Part shown: positions 24,505 through 36,700 of the stretch, piece after piece
How positions within the stretch are numbered: position 1 is the first letter of the stretch
Layout: each line of letters starts with the position of its first letter
Program-made: the position numbers and the translations under genes
The notes under the pieces: model-generated
What the model saw: only the letters and a program-made list of their open reading frames with translations
The model's database searches: none
What the model was told of the DNA's origin: nothing
NCBI GenBank assembly: GCA_905178155.1
Contig: CAJINV010000010.1
Coordinates: 1,378,094-1,442,093, forward strand
Direction: 5' to 3'
Length of the DNA: 64,000 nucleotides
Origin: Amoebophrya sp. A120
Lineage: Eukaryota > Sar > Dinophyceae > Syndiniales > Amoebophryaceae

Positions 24505-25186
24505 TGGCCACTGAACAAGGGAGATGGGGCATTTTACGGACCGAAAATCGATTTCAAGGTATCATGACAATTTGTTCGTCTTTGTTCTACAAGTGTTTTT
24601 GGTTTTCTTCTTACGCGGCTGCATGACAGAAGCATAGCCCGCTGCTCATTCCGGCGTCAGCCTCAGCACCAGAACGAAGATGAGTTGTAGCCTCAGCAAT
24701 GATGCAATTTTACGATTGTGAATTCCTATTTTTACCTCAGGTCAAAGACGCGATCGGGCGTCAGCACCAGTGTGCGACGATGCAATTGGATTTCCTCTTC
24801 CCGATGCGGTTCAACCTGCAGTTCCGCACGCAGGCGGACGAACAGAAGGAAGCCGAGGCTGCAAATGCGGAAGGAGAACAAGAAAAGGGAGCAGCTGCAG
24901 CTGCTCCGAAGGAAAACAAGGAGAACAAAAAAGAGAAAAAACAAGCCGCTGCTGCTGCTGCCGCACGTCCGCGGATGATGGACGGAAGAGAAGTGGAAGA
25001 GAAGGAACCGCGAGCGTCTGCTACGTCTGCGGACGGGGGTGCAGCGGCGGAGGCGGGAAAATCTGCGGCGGACAAGGAGAAGGAAAAAGAACAGAGGATG
25101 GAAGCGGTTGGGCTGGAAGGTGTGCTGAAACCCGGTCACGAACGGCCGGTTATGATCCACCGTGCCATTCTGGGGTCCGTGGAGAT
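24505..25186 (+). pseudogene. Threonyl-tRNA synthetase fragment, two partial exons
   Basis: WPLNKGDGAFYGPKIDFK (24505-24558), a GT-AG intron (24559-24740), then VKDAIGRQHQCATMQLDF and, further on, RPVMIHRAILGSVE ending at 25186. This is the motif 2 to motif 3 region of the class II ThrRS core, which attaches threonine to tRNA-Thr. Between RFNLQF and RPVMIHRA, where the family usually has about ten residues, there is a charged Ala/Glu/Lys-rich insertion of roughly 110 residues. Homology starts and stops abruptly. No TGS or editing domain, motif 1 or anticodon-binding domain was found in the window. The intron shows it came from genomic DNA, not from mRNA. It could also be read out of frame as part of a gene leading into the membrane protein at 26.3 kb. 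Confidence 0.65.
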
Positions 25187-25236
25187 GATGCAGCTGCAAC
25201 AAGCGACGTCGTGGAGATGTTGCGCTCTATGGTGCG
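25187..25236 (+). repeat. 50-bp coding duplication, left copy
   Basis: Matches 26281-26330 at 48 of 50 bases in the same orientation. In one frame it reads DAAATSDVVEMLRSMVR, against DAAPTSDVVEMLRSLVR in the right copy. It begins exactly where ThrRS homology ends. Confidence 0.85.
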
Positions 25237-26280
25237 TATCAAAGGAGCAAGTGAATCACTTTCAAAAGAATCATAGGGCCGAAAAAAAAAAAAATTCGGA
25301 GCGTCCCCAACTGCCGTAGCGCCTGCAGCTTTTTTCCCCGCGCCAAACACAGCTGGTCGGTAGATTGCAGTGGGCGAATGCTTGGGAAGGCTGCGACCAA
25401 AGGCCCCAGGCGTCGCATTTTGGTAAGGAGAGGACTGCGAGATGTAGCGCGCAGAAGATGCCATAGAGGATACCCCAAGACCAGCCCCAAAGCACCATAC
25501 CATGGTGCATAATGCTACCCCGCATGGTGCTACTGGCGCATTATTCTTACTCTTTCCTTACTCTACTGTTACCAAGTGGCGGAAGTGGAACAGTGGAGGT
25601 GTAATCACTTGAGATGCTCAGCCTGTTTCAGACGAAAAAAAAGTCAAACCCACTTGATATCTGCTTGGGTGATTTGACGCGAAAAAGACGTCTTTCGGGC
25701 ATCAATTTGATGCCAAAAGTCGCGACTTTTTGCAGGGGTGATTCAAGCAGATACTAAGCGGGACGAGTCAAATGAATCATAGGGCTAACTGATAGCTACA
25801 AAACGCAAGGTGATTACACCTCTTTTTTTGCTTCGAAAAAGATGAACTTTTGGCAAAAATTGACCTTTTTTCAGAAAATGCGACACCCTCGAGACGCTAC
25901 GCCCGACGGTATGGAGGTGTAATCACTTCAGTTTTGTGGTGCCGCTTTTCCTATCTTTAGCAATGGGCTTTTGCTTGGTATTTTGGGTTGTGAATGCTTC
26001 CCCCGAGTTGTTTGCGAGCTATTCAGGCGCGATGGCCCCAGCATCCACCTATGGCCATTGCGTTCGTCCCCCGTAGCCACCAACCAAATAGCGCAAACCT
26101 TATCGAGAAAGGCGCGACTTTCCTGAGAAGCGTCGCTGTGTCTCAGGTTACTTGGTTGCATATGTTGGGCGCTACCTTATGCGTGCGAGCCTGGCCATGC
26201 ACTGCGGTACTTGGAAAAATTTTTTTTTCCGTATGGTGATTCATTTGTACTGTGATTCATTTGCCCCTGTGATAGTTGCA
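25237..26280. other. 1.04-kb segment between duplicated copies
   Basis: No convincing gene. The word GGTGTAATCACTT recurs at about 25598 and 25914 and inverted near 25813. AGTGAATCAC near the left end is answered by GTGATTCATTTG repeated twice near the right end, giving inverted termini. GAATCATAGGGC occurs twice. It looks like a repeat-built insertion. Confidence 0.5.
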
Positions 26281-26330
26281 GATGCAGCTCCAACAAGCGA
26301 CGTCGTGGAGATGTTGCGCTCTCTGGTGCG
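26281..26330 (+). repeat. 50-bp coding duplication, right copy
   Basis: Right copy of 25187-25236, 1,094 bases downstream. It lies at the start of the long frame of the membrane protein gene. Both nucleotide differences change an amino acid (A to P, M to L). Confidence 0.85.
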
Positions 26331-28313
26331 GGGAAACGATTTTGTGCATGGGTACGATGATCGTGAAGAGGACGAGGGTGATCGTGTTTTTGTCGACGAC
26401 AACAGCAAGAAAAACACAGCTTCGAGTCATCAGCAGCGTCCTCTCAAGTCGTCGTGTGGTCCTCGCAGCTGCACCGAGATGAAGGGTCTTCTGAAAAATA
26501 AATCTTCAGGAATGAGAACACCGCCCGGCGAGGTGGACTACAACAAGAAGCAACAAGATTCATCTGCCACTACTTATCCGAGAACAGGTGCCGGCGGAAC
26601 ATCAACCAGCCAAGGGGGCCTTGTGTCTTTTCTGCAAAAGGAGGCCGTTGGGGTAAAAACAAGTGAGCACGGCATGAAGATCTCAGGCCAAACCAGTGGA
26701 CGAGGTGAGCAACCGCAAGAGCAGTTCTTTTTGTTCCATCACGAAGATGAACGTCGGTCTTTGACCAAATGTTCTTTTTCCTCTCTCACTTCATCTTGTT
26801 CTGCTCACGGACTAAATATGAAGGCAGATGATGAAATCAACGGTGCAGCTGGCTCTTGTTACAAACGTACCACTACGCAGAGTACCACCGCTACGCTACC
26901 GGGTGGCATCGATGAGGAAGGGCGTTCGTTCTCTTGGTCGTCCTCGGATCTTTCCCCTTCGCGGCCTCTGACTGGTGGATTTTCACCTTCCCTGAGTTCT
27001 GCTCGCCAGGGTCTGGAGCATAATCGCGGCAGTACTGCGGTTGGTGAAATAGGAGTAGTCAAGGGCAACGACCAGAACCAGCCGAGTGGTGGTCGAGCGC
27101 TTGTTCTGTCTCCACCAAGAATACGCAATGCAGTTATGTCATCTTGGTCTGGAGGAAGATTGCGAGGTTTGTCATGCATGTTTTGAATGATCCATGATGT
27201 CTGTGATGTTGCATGAGCCGGAATCACATATTAGCTGAAGGCTTTGTGATGCCACCTCTTCCGCATGAGAAATGACCTCGCCGCGTAGCGTCAACTGGAG
27301 TTTTCTTGCTGGTCATGCAATACAAGTTTTTTTAGCATCCAGAGGCAGCATCACAAGTTTGGAATCTTCCAAACGACCCAGACGTAGTTGCATTTGATAA
27401 CTAACTCGAGGAGCTCCTCAACTTCCGGGAAGTAGTACTAGTAGAAGAAGAACTTCGACGCATCGTGACTATGTGCTTCTCCTACCTGACGACCATGCCC
27501 TCTTGCGCTCGACACGGAACGGCAGCGCGCTGATACTAAACGACCGTCAACTACTACAACAGGAACAGAATGATCTCCTCGTTCAAAATGTCGTGACAGC
27601 AGAAGCCGGACCGGCTCCTCCTGTAGAAGTTTCGACGGCCGTTATCGTCGTTACGATTATCCACAGAAAAAAACCCATCCCCATCCAATTTGTTTATGCA
27701 AAACACGTTGTATCAAGTGATGAGTTTGTCATGCAAAAAATGGATGTGGATGGTTTTTTTTCTGTGGATAACGATTATGCTCCTTTCATTACTTCTCTCC
27801 GTTTGCGTCGGGGTGCTGTTCTTCTGCCGCAAAGCGTGCATATTTCGTAGCGCCGGGCGTAGTCGTGGCTCCGGAGGTGCGCAAAAGGTAAAGGGAATAA
27901 GAAACGACCACGTTGAAAATAAAGCGTCAACGTCACGGATTTTTAAATCATCGGTGATGATGAAGGAAGAAGACCAAAAGAACATCAACGTTGTAAATAA
28001 AAATCGCCGAACTACAACGTCCATCACAACAAGTATGCGGAGGAGCGGTGCGACAGCTGGTGCAGCTCTGTCCAGAAGATTCTCAAAGCCACTTTTGCTC
28101 GCACCAGCTGATGCGCCACCGCCGAAAAGAAGTGTGGTGAATCTTGTTCGCGACGATCGAAAAACAACGTGCGATGCGGATGCGGCCGCTTGTTCCCCTT
28201 GCTCCCCTGCTCTCGAGGAGATTCAGACGGAGGATGAGGGCGAATATCTACCTCGTGCTCTTACTTTCGGGGCGCTGGGAAGACGGACCCACAACGATAG
28301 CGACGTCGTGTGA
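26281..28313 (+). CDS. Single-pass membrane protein, two introners; 5' end unresolved
   Basis: Exons 26281-27121, 27405-27657 and 27776-28313 stay in one frame for about 543 codons to the stop. The open frame extends upstream to 26152 but changes composition at the 50-bp duplication, so the true start is not fixed. An acceptor-like GTTGCAG ends at 26281, and upstream coding may lie at 24.3-25.2 kb. The first 350 residues are Ser/Gly-rich and probably disordered. One transmembrane helix (VIVVTIMLLSLLLSVCVGVL) is created only when introner F1 is removed from its coding sequence. It is followed by a basic Cys-containing tail (FFCRKACIFR) and a polar C-terminal domain. No family is recognised. 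Confidence 0.65.
27122..27399 (+). mobile_element. Introner D4, degenerate termini
   Basis: The left end TACGCAATGCAGTTATGTC pairs with a right end complementary to TATCAAATGCAACTACGTC. The flanks are AAGAA and ACTAA (3 of 5). The interior resembles D5 and D8. Excision joins LSPPR to TRGAPQLPGS in frame. Confidence 0.75.
27658..27770. mobile_element. Introner F1
   Basis: The TIRs run from TATCCACAGAAAAAAACCC to the complement ending TTTTCTGTGGATA. The repeat ACGAT lies at 27653-27657 and 27771-27775. At 113 bp it is the smallest copy. It interrupts the transmembrane-helix codons; excision joins VIVVTI to MLLSLLL. Confidence 0.9.
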
Positions 28314-30787
28314 GGAGCAGCAGCCAGAGATTCTGGAAGAAGCATTTCTGATGTGACAAGAAATGTAATTAGAATTATGTAATCTTTATTCCAGCTCTAT
28401 TTTTCCATTCGCGTACACCGCTGGAGATAAAAGAGCAGTTAGCTGCCACAAGGACGACCAGCAAGGTCAGAATAATTTTGACCATAATTGACCTTAGCCA
28501 CAAGGAGTACCAAGGTTCGACCAGTTTTGATCAGTGGACTTCCCTAATATGTGCTCTCTTTTGCGCTTTTTTCTTATCAATAAATTACGGGTAGTGTTTC
28601 TGATTATGATTTCGACACACCTTTATTTTCTTTTCGTAAAACTTTCGATCTGTAGTGTTGGCAGTGCAAACATGGCAGAACAATAGCTATAACATCTTTA
28701 TTTTAGGAATTAGGCCCTTCGGAAGTTACGCGAGAAGCAACGACTGCCACCTTTACCTTTAGAGCAAGTCACAAAATCGAGCGCTCCGCATCTACCGCAC
28801 GCTTATCGCACTCACTGGCGAGAGGTCAGTCGAAGCATGCAGGTGATGATGCCGGGGCGTTGTCTTCTGATTTTGTGACTTTATTTTGCAAGAAAAAACA
28901 ACACGAAAACATCTAGAGATAACCAAACTTCTTCGACATTATACATAAGAAACTTTTAATTAAAAGAAGATATTTCAATTTGATAGTGGGGGAAATAGAT
29001 TGAGTTGACATCATTTTTTTCTTTCAAGTCGCATGTACCTGTACGATTAAGGCACGTAACATAGGTGTGTTATCGAAAAATTGCCGCTTTGTCATTCTCA
29101 GAGCACCTGCAAGATCTTTTGAAAAAAAAGATTTGCGCTCTTCTCTTCCGGTCCATGAGGGCCTGGGCTATATCCCGATGGTGTGGCTCACTGGTCTAGT
29201 GATTTTTAACGTCTTTTAATATCTCGTATTTTTACAACTCATTCTACATTCTTCTTCAAATTTAATTATTTCAATGCTATGCTATTTTCACTAAGGAACG
29301 AGGCACGAATCTTCAATATTGTGGTCGCAACGTATGTCGATCATTCTTCTCCCTCCGTCTGGTGGGGAAAATGGCTTATGGGCTTTGGTTTTCCCTTCGG
29401 TGGAGTTTTTTTTTGGTTTGCTTTATACTTACGAGATTTGAACTATTTATTTTTCACAGGAGATGCAAGCATATTATCGAAGACCATAGTATTGGTAGTG
29501 TGGTTTCATTTATCAACTTCTTTTTCGTGCTTCTGATCTCCGCCCTTTGGCTCTCCGGGTGATTTCATAGTCAATCATATTATATTGCTGCACATTCCTC
29601 GATTTTTTTTTTTGTGTTTGGTCACTTTGTCGTGTATCTCAGGAATTTTTCTTTTCAATATGTATGCATTTGCCATAGTTGTTCCGTCTACTTTTTTCGC
29701 CCTCATGCTCAGACTCAACCCGAGGTGGATTCTCTGTGGTTAAGTAGTGTGGCCTGTCGCGAGTTCTCTTCATGCCGGGCGTTTGAAGAATGTGTGGACC
29801 GAACAAGTAGACGCTTCAGATGGACTCTTGTAGTTGCCTACGTTAGTTTGACTTTGTGACGCAAAAGAAACGCCTTGTTCAGTTTGAAGATGTGAAAATG
29901 AGAACATGAAGATGTAGATGATGAAGCTGTGTAAACCTAAACATGAAAGTACTTTTTACACACGACGCCCCTACGTCGTCTTGTTGTTAGTACCTGTGTA
30001 GATGTGCTGCCTACTTAGCTATTTTCCCGTCCTATAAGAAGAACTTCCTCTCGCACACTATTTGTCTCATCCGGAGGGAAAATGGAAATTCTTCCGACTA
30101 GTTTTATTTTTTCTTTCTGTTTAAAACAAACGATTACTGCAGCCGTACGGGTTATTTCACTTTATTCCACCTTTTTCGCTTTTATTATCGACTTGGTGCA
30201 GAGATTGGGTTTTTTCCGATTCTGGTAGTTACGTCTGACAAAAGCAAAAAACAAAAACTTGATAAAGGTACAATTACAACTATGACTTTTTTTAGGAGCA
30301 AACAGCTCGTCAAAGACATTTCTTTCATAGATGAATTTCTTGGAAAAACAACATAATGGAATAGCGGGCTATTGAATTGTCTTGTCTGTGCTTGACGCCA
30401 GACGAAGTGCGGACCTGTTCAAGGGACGTGTGCTGGGACACAGTAAACGCGTGGATGTAGAATGTTTTGGGGTCTTTATTTTCGTTTTTTCTTTGTGCTT
30501 CATGATGAAATTCTTTTTCATGACTTGTTGTCTTGTTTTGTGCTGCGGTGAGTTTCTCTCGTCCGGTTTTTGGTTGGTTTCGCTTTTTGTCTGTTGCTTC
30601 TTTTCTACTTACTCGGATGCACTTACTCGGATGCGATGACGATGAGAGAGTCAGTAGGTGTTCTCCCAAGATCCCGTGGTTGAAGATCGGAGGTATGCTT
30701 CAGCTTATCTGAGATACGAATATTGACCAGGAGCGACTCTCGCACCAGCAATGTCAATGTTGGGCCGATGTTGACAAGAAAAGAACC
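28314..30787. other. Intergenic region
   Basis: About 2.5 kb of AT-rich sequence without a coding-like frame, introner or recognisable repeat. T-rich stretches dominate 29.2-30.3 kb. Confidence 0.5.
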
Positions 30788-33700
30788 ATGTTGAAAAACC
30801 TCGTTCGTCTGTGGCGTGCCTCGGACCACGCAGGCCTCACATCAGATACAGGAGACAGAAGACTGAGACAACCGCCATACGAGCCTGGTGTAGTTCCTGC
30901 TAGTACAACAACTTTTCGCGACAGAAGTGGTGAAAAAGCCACAAGCAGTAGTAGTGCAGACGATGTAGAAGCGGGGCTGGTAGAATCACAGCCGGTTTTC
31001 CCCCCACGACGACCTCCCTATTCTACGGTCCCGGAACACGCACTTTTGGACCAGTCCACTGGAACGCCTTCGTCTACTGCTGAGTCTGAACCTTCCCTGC
31101 CGTCGCTTGCATGGGGGGCTCGTGACGATGAACTACAAGGAAGCATATTAAACTACTCAAGCGGGAGCGGCAAACAAGACGAACCGCTGATAGTACGAGG
31201 GCAGCTGTCGACTCAGGAAGAGCTCGACGTGCCACCGCTTCCAAAAATCCTAGTTGGAGATCAGGGCCGCGGGGGAAAGCAGCGCAGTACGCAAGAACTA
31301 CAGAGAAACCTTGCGGACGAACCTTCAAAACCGCCAGTAATTCCACCCGGATCTGGATCTTCCCGGACTGCCCGCTCGTTGGAACGGGAAGAACTACTGC
31401 TGGAGGAAGAGAGGATTAGGAACAATGGGCCAGCTTATCATGTCGGCGACGACGTGCGTGAGGAACTGGACGAACAAGAAAAGAATCAGGATTACTACCT
31501 GCAAGAACCACAACCAGATCCGATCATCAACATCGACCACTACTCCAAGCTTTTCCAGGATGAAAAGCAAGTCGTCAGAGAACTTCGGAACGAACTCTGG
31601 CTCCACGACAAGGACGAGCCGTTTATGAAGTACAAAAGTCAAGGTTTCCAAGAAAAAGTCCACGATCCGGGAGGTGATAGAACAATTACAGATCATGGCG
31701 GGGTACAACTAGAGCAGGGGGCCGCAGGTTTATCCTCGCCCACCAGTCGGCTGAAGCTGATTAGCGAGGAGGACGAGATGGACCACGACCGGGACCGCCA
31801 GTCATCCAGTACAACTTCCGTGAACAAACATCAAGTGCGGCAGCGCACGGGTATCCAAGTTCACTTGCTGGAGGACGAGGAGCGGCAAATGCGAAACCAA
31901 ACTGACGGAGACGTCGGCGGGGCGGACAATTATACACCCGGCGGAATTGTAAACCGTGGCTCCTACAATGGCAGAACTGCTACTTCTGTGCGAGTAGCAG
32001 GCGGTTTAAGCAGTAGTTCATCTCCCAAAACTACTGCGGGTCCCAACTATCGTCGCGGGAAAGCTTTTGTTCAGAATTTAAACCTGAAAGCCTCGGGTGG
32101 ACAAAAACTCTGGGCCTCGGTGAAGGAGATTGTTTCGAACCAATTTCACTTTTCCCCACCCGTGATTTTCCAGCGAAATATGGACTACTGGCGGTACGAA
32201 TCGAATCCGGTGTATGTTTATGCTTTACAAAACTATCGTACTAGTATAAATCGCATGACAAATTTTCTCAGTATGAGAGATAAAATCTGTAATGCAGATT
32301 TGACTTGAGAAAGAAATTTGTAATGCATGAATACGATTACTACTAGTACGATAATTTTGCACAGGATAATGTTCTCATGCCGGACGAGAGCTACATGCCG
32401 TTGTGGCGGGTCGGGGCCGGGTATGACGGTGCACAACTACTCCTCCTCCTGTCCCTCATTTGTCATGCAAAAAACCAAGTCCGCGTCGTCCTTTTAAGTA
32501 CTGTCTGCATGGCAAATTTTCGATTTGGGGCCTCAAAGACTACCTGTCCTTGTGCAGATTTGTGATGCGAAAGGCACACTCCGCGCGTCGCTTGTGTTGC
32601 TGTTCATGCAATACAAATAAGGGGGAAGGGCAGTTGTGTACTCTCATATCGGAATTCCCGGCTTCTGGAAGGACGATATGCTTATGTGGGACAGTTCCTC
32701 CACTTTGGAAGCCGCCGCGAACAACATCAATCGTCACTTTTTCTCCTCGAGCTGGGCGATGGAAAATCTGAACAGCGTTTCCAGCACCGACACCTACTCG
32801 AAGTCCTTTTTCAAGTGCCGAATTGCCTTTTGCGAGTATTGGCGCCACCGAGGGTTCCACGAGTGCGTGGTATTGCCGATCGAAGGGCAGGAAAGCTACT
32901 GCCCGTTTTCGGTGAGTACGGAAGAAGAGGACATAAATAACGCTGTGGACGATCGAAATTATGACGAGAAGACGAGTGGGAGTGCAGCAACACGTTCGAC
33001 AGCAGCGGCTACGGGCTCATCTCCTGCTAGTACACGACCTCGACCAGCAAGTAGAACAAAAGACGAAGTCAACACTCTAAGCACCGACATCGACACGATC
33101 CGGGCGAAAGCGGTGGCGAGCGCGCGAAAAGTCTGGATCAAAGACATGTGTCCCAATATCGCCCCCGCGCAAAGCAGGCCGAAGCCGAAGAGCACAAAAG
33201 CTATGAGCAGTGCTGTGGTTGGTGGAAGTCGAACATCTTCGCAAGAACTACCAGGGACAGAAGCAAATGCTGCTAGTAGTGCCGCTGCTTCCAGAACACC
33301 ATCAAAGACACGACAACTACACCATGAGCATCCGCACACAACTGGTACAACGCAGTTCCGCAACTACGACCCGCGACCCGACATCCGCGGGAAACTTTTC
33401 TGCGAGCAGGATACGGGCGAAACTTGCTACGACGACGGTTTCTTCGGCGCTAAAGCGATGCATTTACCGAGCCGGTGTCTGTGGTTCCACGCGAAATGTC
33501 GGAATAACAGATGTGTGTGTCCGAGTAACAAGTGCTTTGTACACGGGCGGTGCGTGGACGTGAACGTAAAGGGAAATCAGGAACGAGGAGGAGGCCGGAG
33601 TAAGACAACTCGCAGTGGCAATTACGGTGGCCGCTCAGTTGTATCAACGAATAGAGGGGGCACGAACGCGCAAAACTTAGCTGCAGTCGTGGCACCACAT

Positions 33701-36700
33701 ACTACTCGTTCCTCCTCCCCCTCTGCATTCACGCTCGACCGAAAGAACCCTGGAACGGAAGTGTGCTTGAATAGCAGCACCGCACCGTCTTGCAAAGTGG
33801 GCTCCTGGAAGGGTTTCGTTTACCGAAATAGACTGCACTTGACAGTCCTGCGCCCGGTGGTGGACATTTTCTCACCTCCTGGTGGGAAAAACACGCGGTC
33901 ACTAGCTTCTTCGACGGCACACAAGGAGAAGAAAAAACATAGTCGGGACGAAACGAAGATAAGGAACAAGCATGGGGAGCAACACCGTTTTATGAAAAGG
34001 CTGCCAGATTCCGCGTTCGACGTGATATGGAAGCGTCAGGATCGAAATCGTCAAAGTTGAAGTAGTTTGCGATGCATAAAATGCAACGCAGAAATTGCCT
34101 CTATTGCAGAGGACGCAAGGGATGCAGATTGTAAGCCTGTTTAGGGGCAGAAATTGAGCTGCTAAAGTAGCATGACAAAAGGCGTCTTCCGTGCCCAAAC
34201 AGCATTACAAACTGGATTTGAGTTCTACCCAAATTTGTCATGCGCCGCTTGAAAACTAGGCGCCAACTGGTATCCGTTTTATGCATCACGAACCATTTCA
34301 ACTCTGACGATTTCGATCCTGACACTGACTCCCATACGTGATCGAATGCGAGTACAACCTTTTCCAATGCGACATCAACAAATGGTATCCACAGTAAATT
34401 TCCCGCACACGTACAAATGCGGTCTCTGCATGACAAAACTTGGCTCCTATCCTAGTTTAGCATGACAAGTTTTACGCTCCAAATTGGTGAAATTTGTGAT
34501 GCATCTTGTACATGTGCGGGAGATTTGTCTTGCATAAATGGAAGGGGTTTCTCCACGACACAGGAATCATCTGCGACTACACGTTTTCGCGCGCTAGGAG
34601 ACTTGCGGAAGGGGTAGATCCGGAGAAAGCAATTGATACCACCGGCCACGACACTTTGAATGTCATCGCAGAAGATTCTGACAGTAAAACCCCCGTCGCG
34701 GCAGAGCCGCCGTTCGACATCCGCCGGGCGTGTCCGGATATCAAGATGAAAGACAAATCACTACTTCAGAACGCACAGGTCGTTGTTGAGGATATTAAGG
34801 AGGAAATTCAGGACTTTGCCGAGGAAGTGGAGGGCGCTTGGGAGAACGTAGTGGAGCTATGCAATGCAAATGCGCTACATCTACTACAATCCGCATATAC
34901 AAATGTTGGCAAGTGATGTTGTTGAAAAAATGAGGCTGCATTTTGTAATGTTTTGTGAGGTAAAAGGATGGAATTTGTATATGCAGTATTGCAATTACAA
35001 CAATACAAGCGCAGCTTTTGCAGTGGATAGGCGCAAACGCGTACTCACATCGTCCAGCCGATCCACTCAATGCCCGGGAACACACTCAGGCTGCTGGGAA
35101 ACCCGCAAAACAAGTTGAACCACCTGTACCGGTACAACGCTGGCAGTGGGAAACTCGAAGAGACGGATGAGAGTTTGATAGGAACAAGTCAGGGCAGCAG
35201 TACAAGTTCAGCTGTGTTGTCCGGAGGAGGTTTGTCATCTGAAAGGAGGTCTGGCACGGTTCAGCCAACTGCGTCGAACAGCTTGATCAATAAATCGTCC
35301 AGCCGGAACAGCATGCTGTCCTCCCCGTCGTTAGCAGATGTCGTTCTGGAGGTCAGCGCGAGGTCAAAGGCAACCAAAATCACGTTTGATGAGGGCCGCG
35401 GGGACGGTGGGAGCGAACTGAATGCTGATGCACCAAATCGAAAGCAACAAACTACATCGCAAGGCCTCCGCGGCGCACTGGAGAACACAAATGAAGACCA
35501 GGCCTCCTCTTCTTCGACAACCGCTTCTGTGACACCGTACCCAATCGAGATACAACTCATCCATGACTACCGTGCTCGGTCAAACTTCAAAGATTCTAAC
35601 GAACCGGAGGCCCCGAAGCCCAAGTACAACAAAGTTTTCCTCTCTTTCGGGCTGGATTGGGGCTACGGACAGGCACAGGGGATCAAATCCTGGGGCGCGG
35701 GCGGCCCGGCCAGAACCGTTTATGACACTTGCAGCATATCAAAAGTAAAAATGTCTGGGTCTGGAAAAGTGTAGACTTGTCATGCAGATTTTCCATGAGC
35801 CATGAGGTCGGGAATGCGGGACTTAGCATGACAGACTCTGCGAGGTCTCTGCCATGCCTATCCTGCATGAGAAACCCCCCTCCAACTTGGTCAAAATTGT
35901 ACAGCTTTTGGCACTCATGCAACACAGATTTTCGCATGCTTCAGATTTACCATGACAAGTTGGAATCTTCCAGACCCAGACATTTTTACATTTGATACAG
36001 CAAGCAGAAGTGCGACTGGCACTGTTTGAAAGATAACAGCTGCAGCTTCAAGTGCTGCGAGAACGATTTGTTCCGCCAGGTGGAGTTTCTACGGGTGGAA
36101 GGCACAAACGTATGCAATACAAATTTCCCGTACATGTACAAAATACATCGCAAATTTCACCAATTTGGAGCGTTGTATGTAAAACTTGTCATGCTATAAT
36201 GGGGATGGAAGCCAAGTTTTGTCATGCAGAGACCGCATTTGTACGTGTACGGGAAATTTCCTGTGGATAAAACGAGTACGAAACCTACGAAATCGTGTGC
36301 CGGGGCGCGGGCTACATAGACCCCATGGTGGAATTTGACGGCGCACTGTCTCAGTACAAGCAGAAGTGGCAGAACGAGGTGCTAACGATTTTGAAATTGT
36401 GCACGATCCCGGGCGTTTCCGCCTTGGCGGCGAAAGTCGGATTGATCATCACGCCCTGGGTCTGGTTCGCGGTTGGCATCGTCTGGTCCTTCTCTGACTG
36501 GGTCTTAGCGCACCGCCAGCAGGACAAGTTTCACGTATCCTGTGCAAAAGTATCGCACTCGTATTGCAGTCACGCATTACAAATTTTTTTCTTCAGGTAA
36601 ATCAGCATTACAATATTTTTATTTCTCATGCTGAGGAAATTTGTAATGCATTTGTTTTGTATGAGTACGCGTGCGATACTTTTGCAATGCATATCACGAG

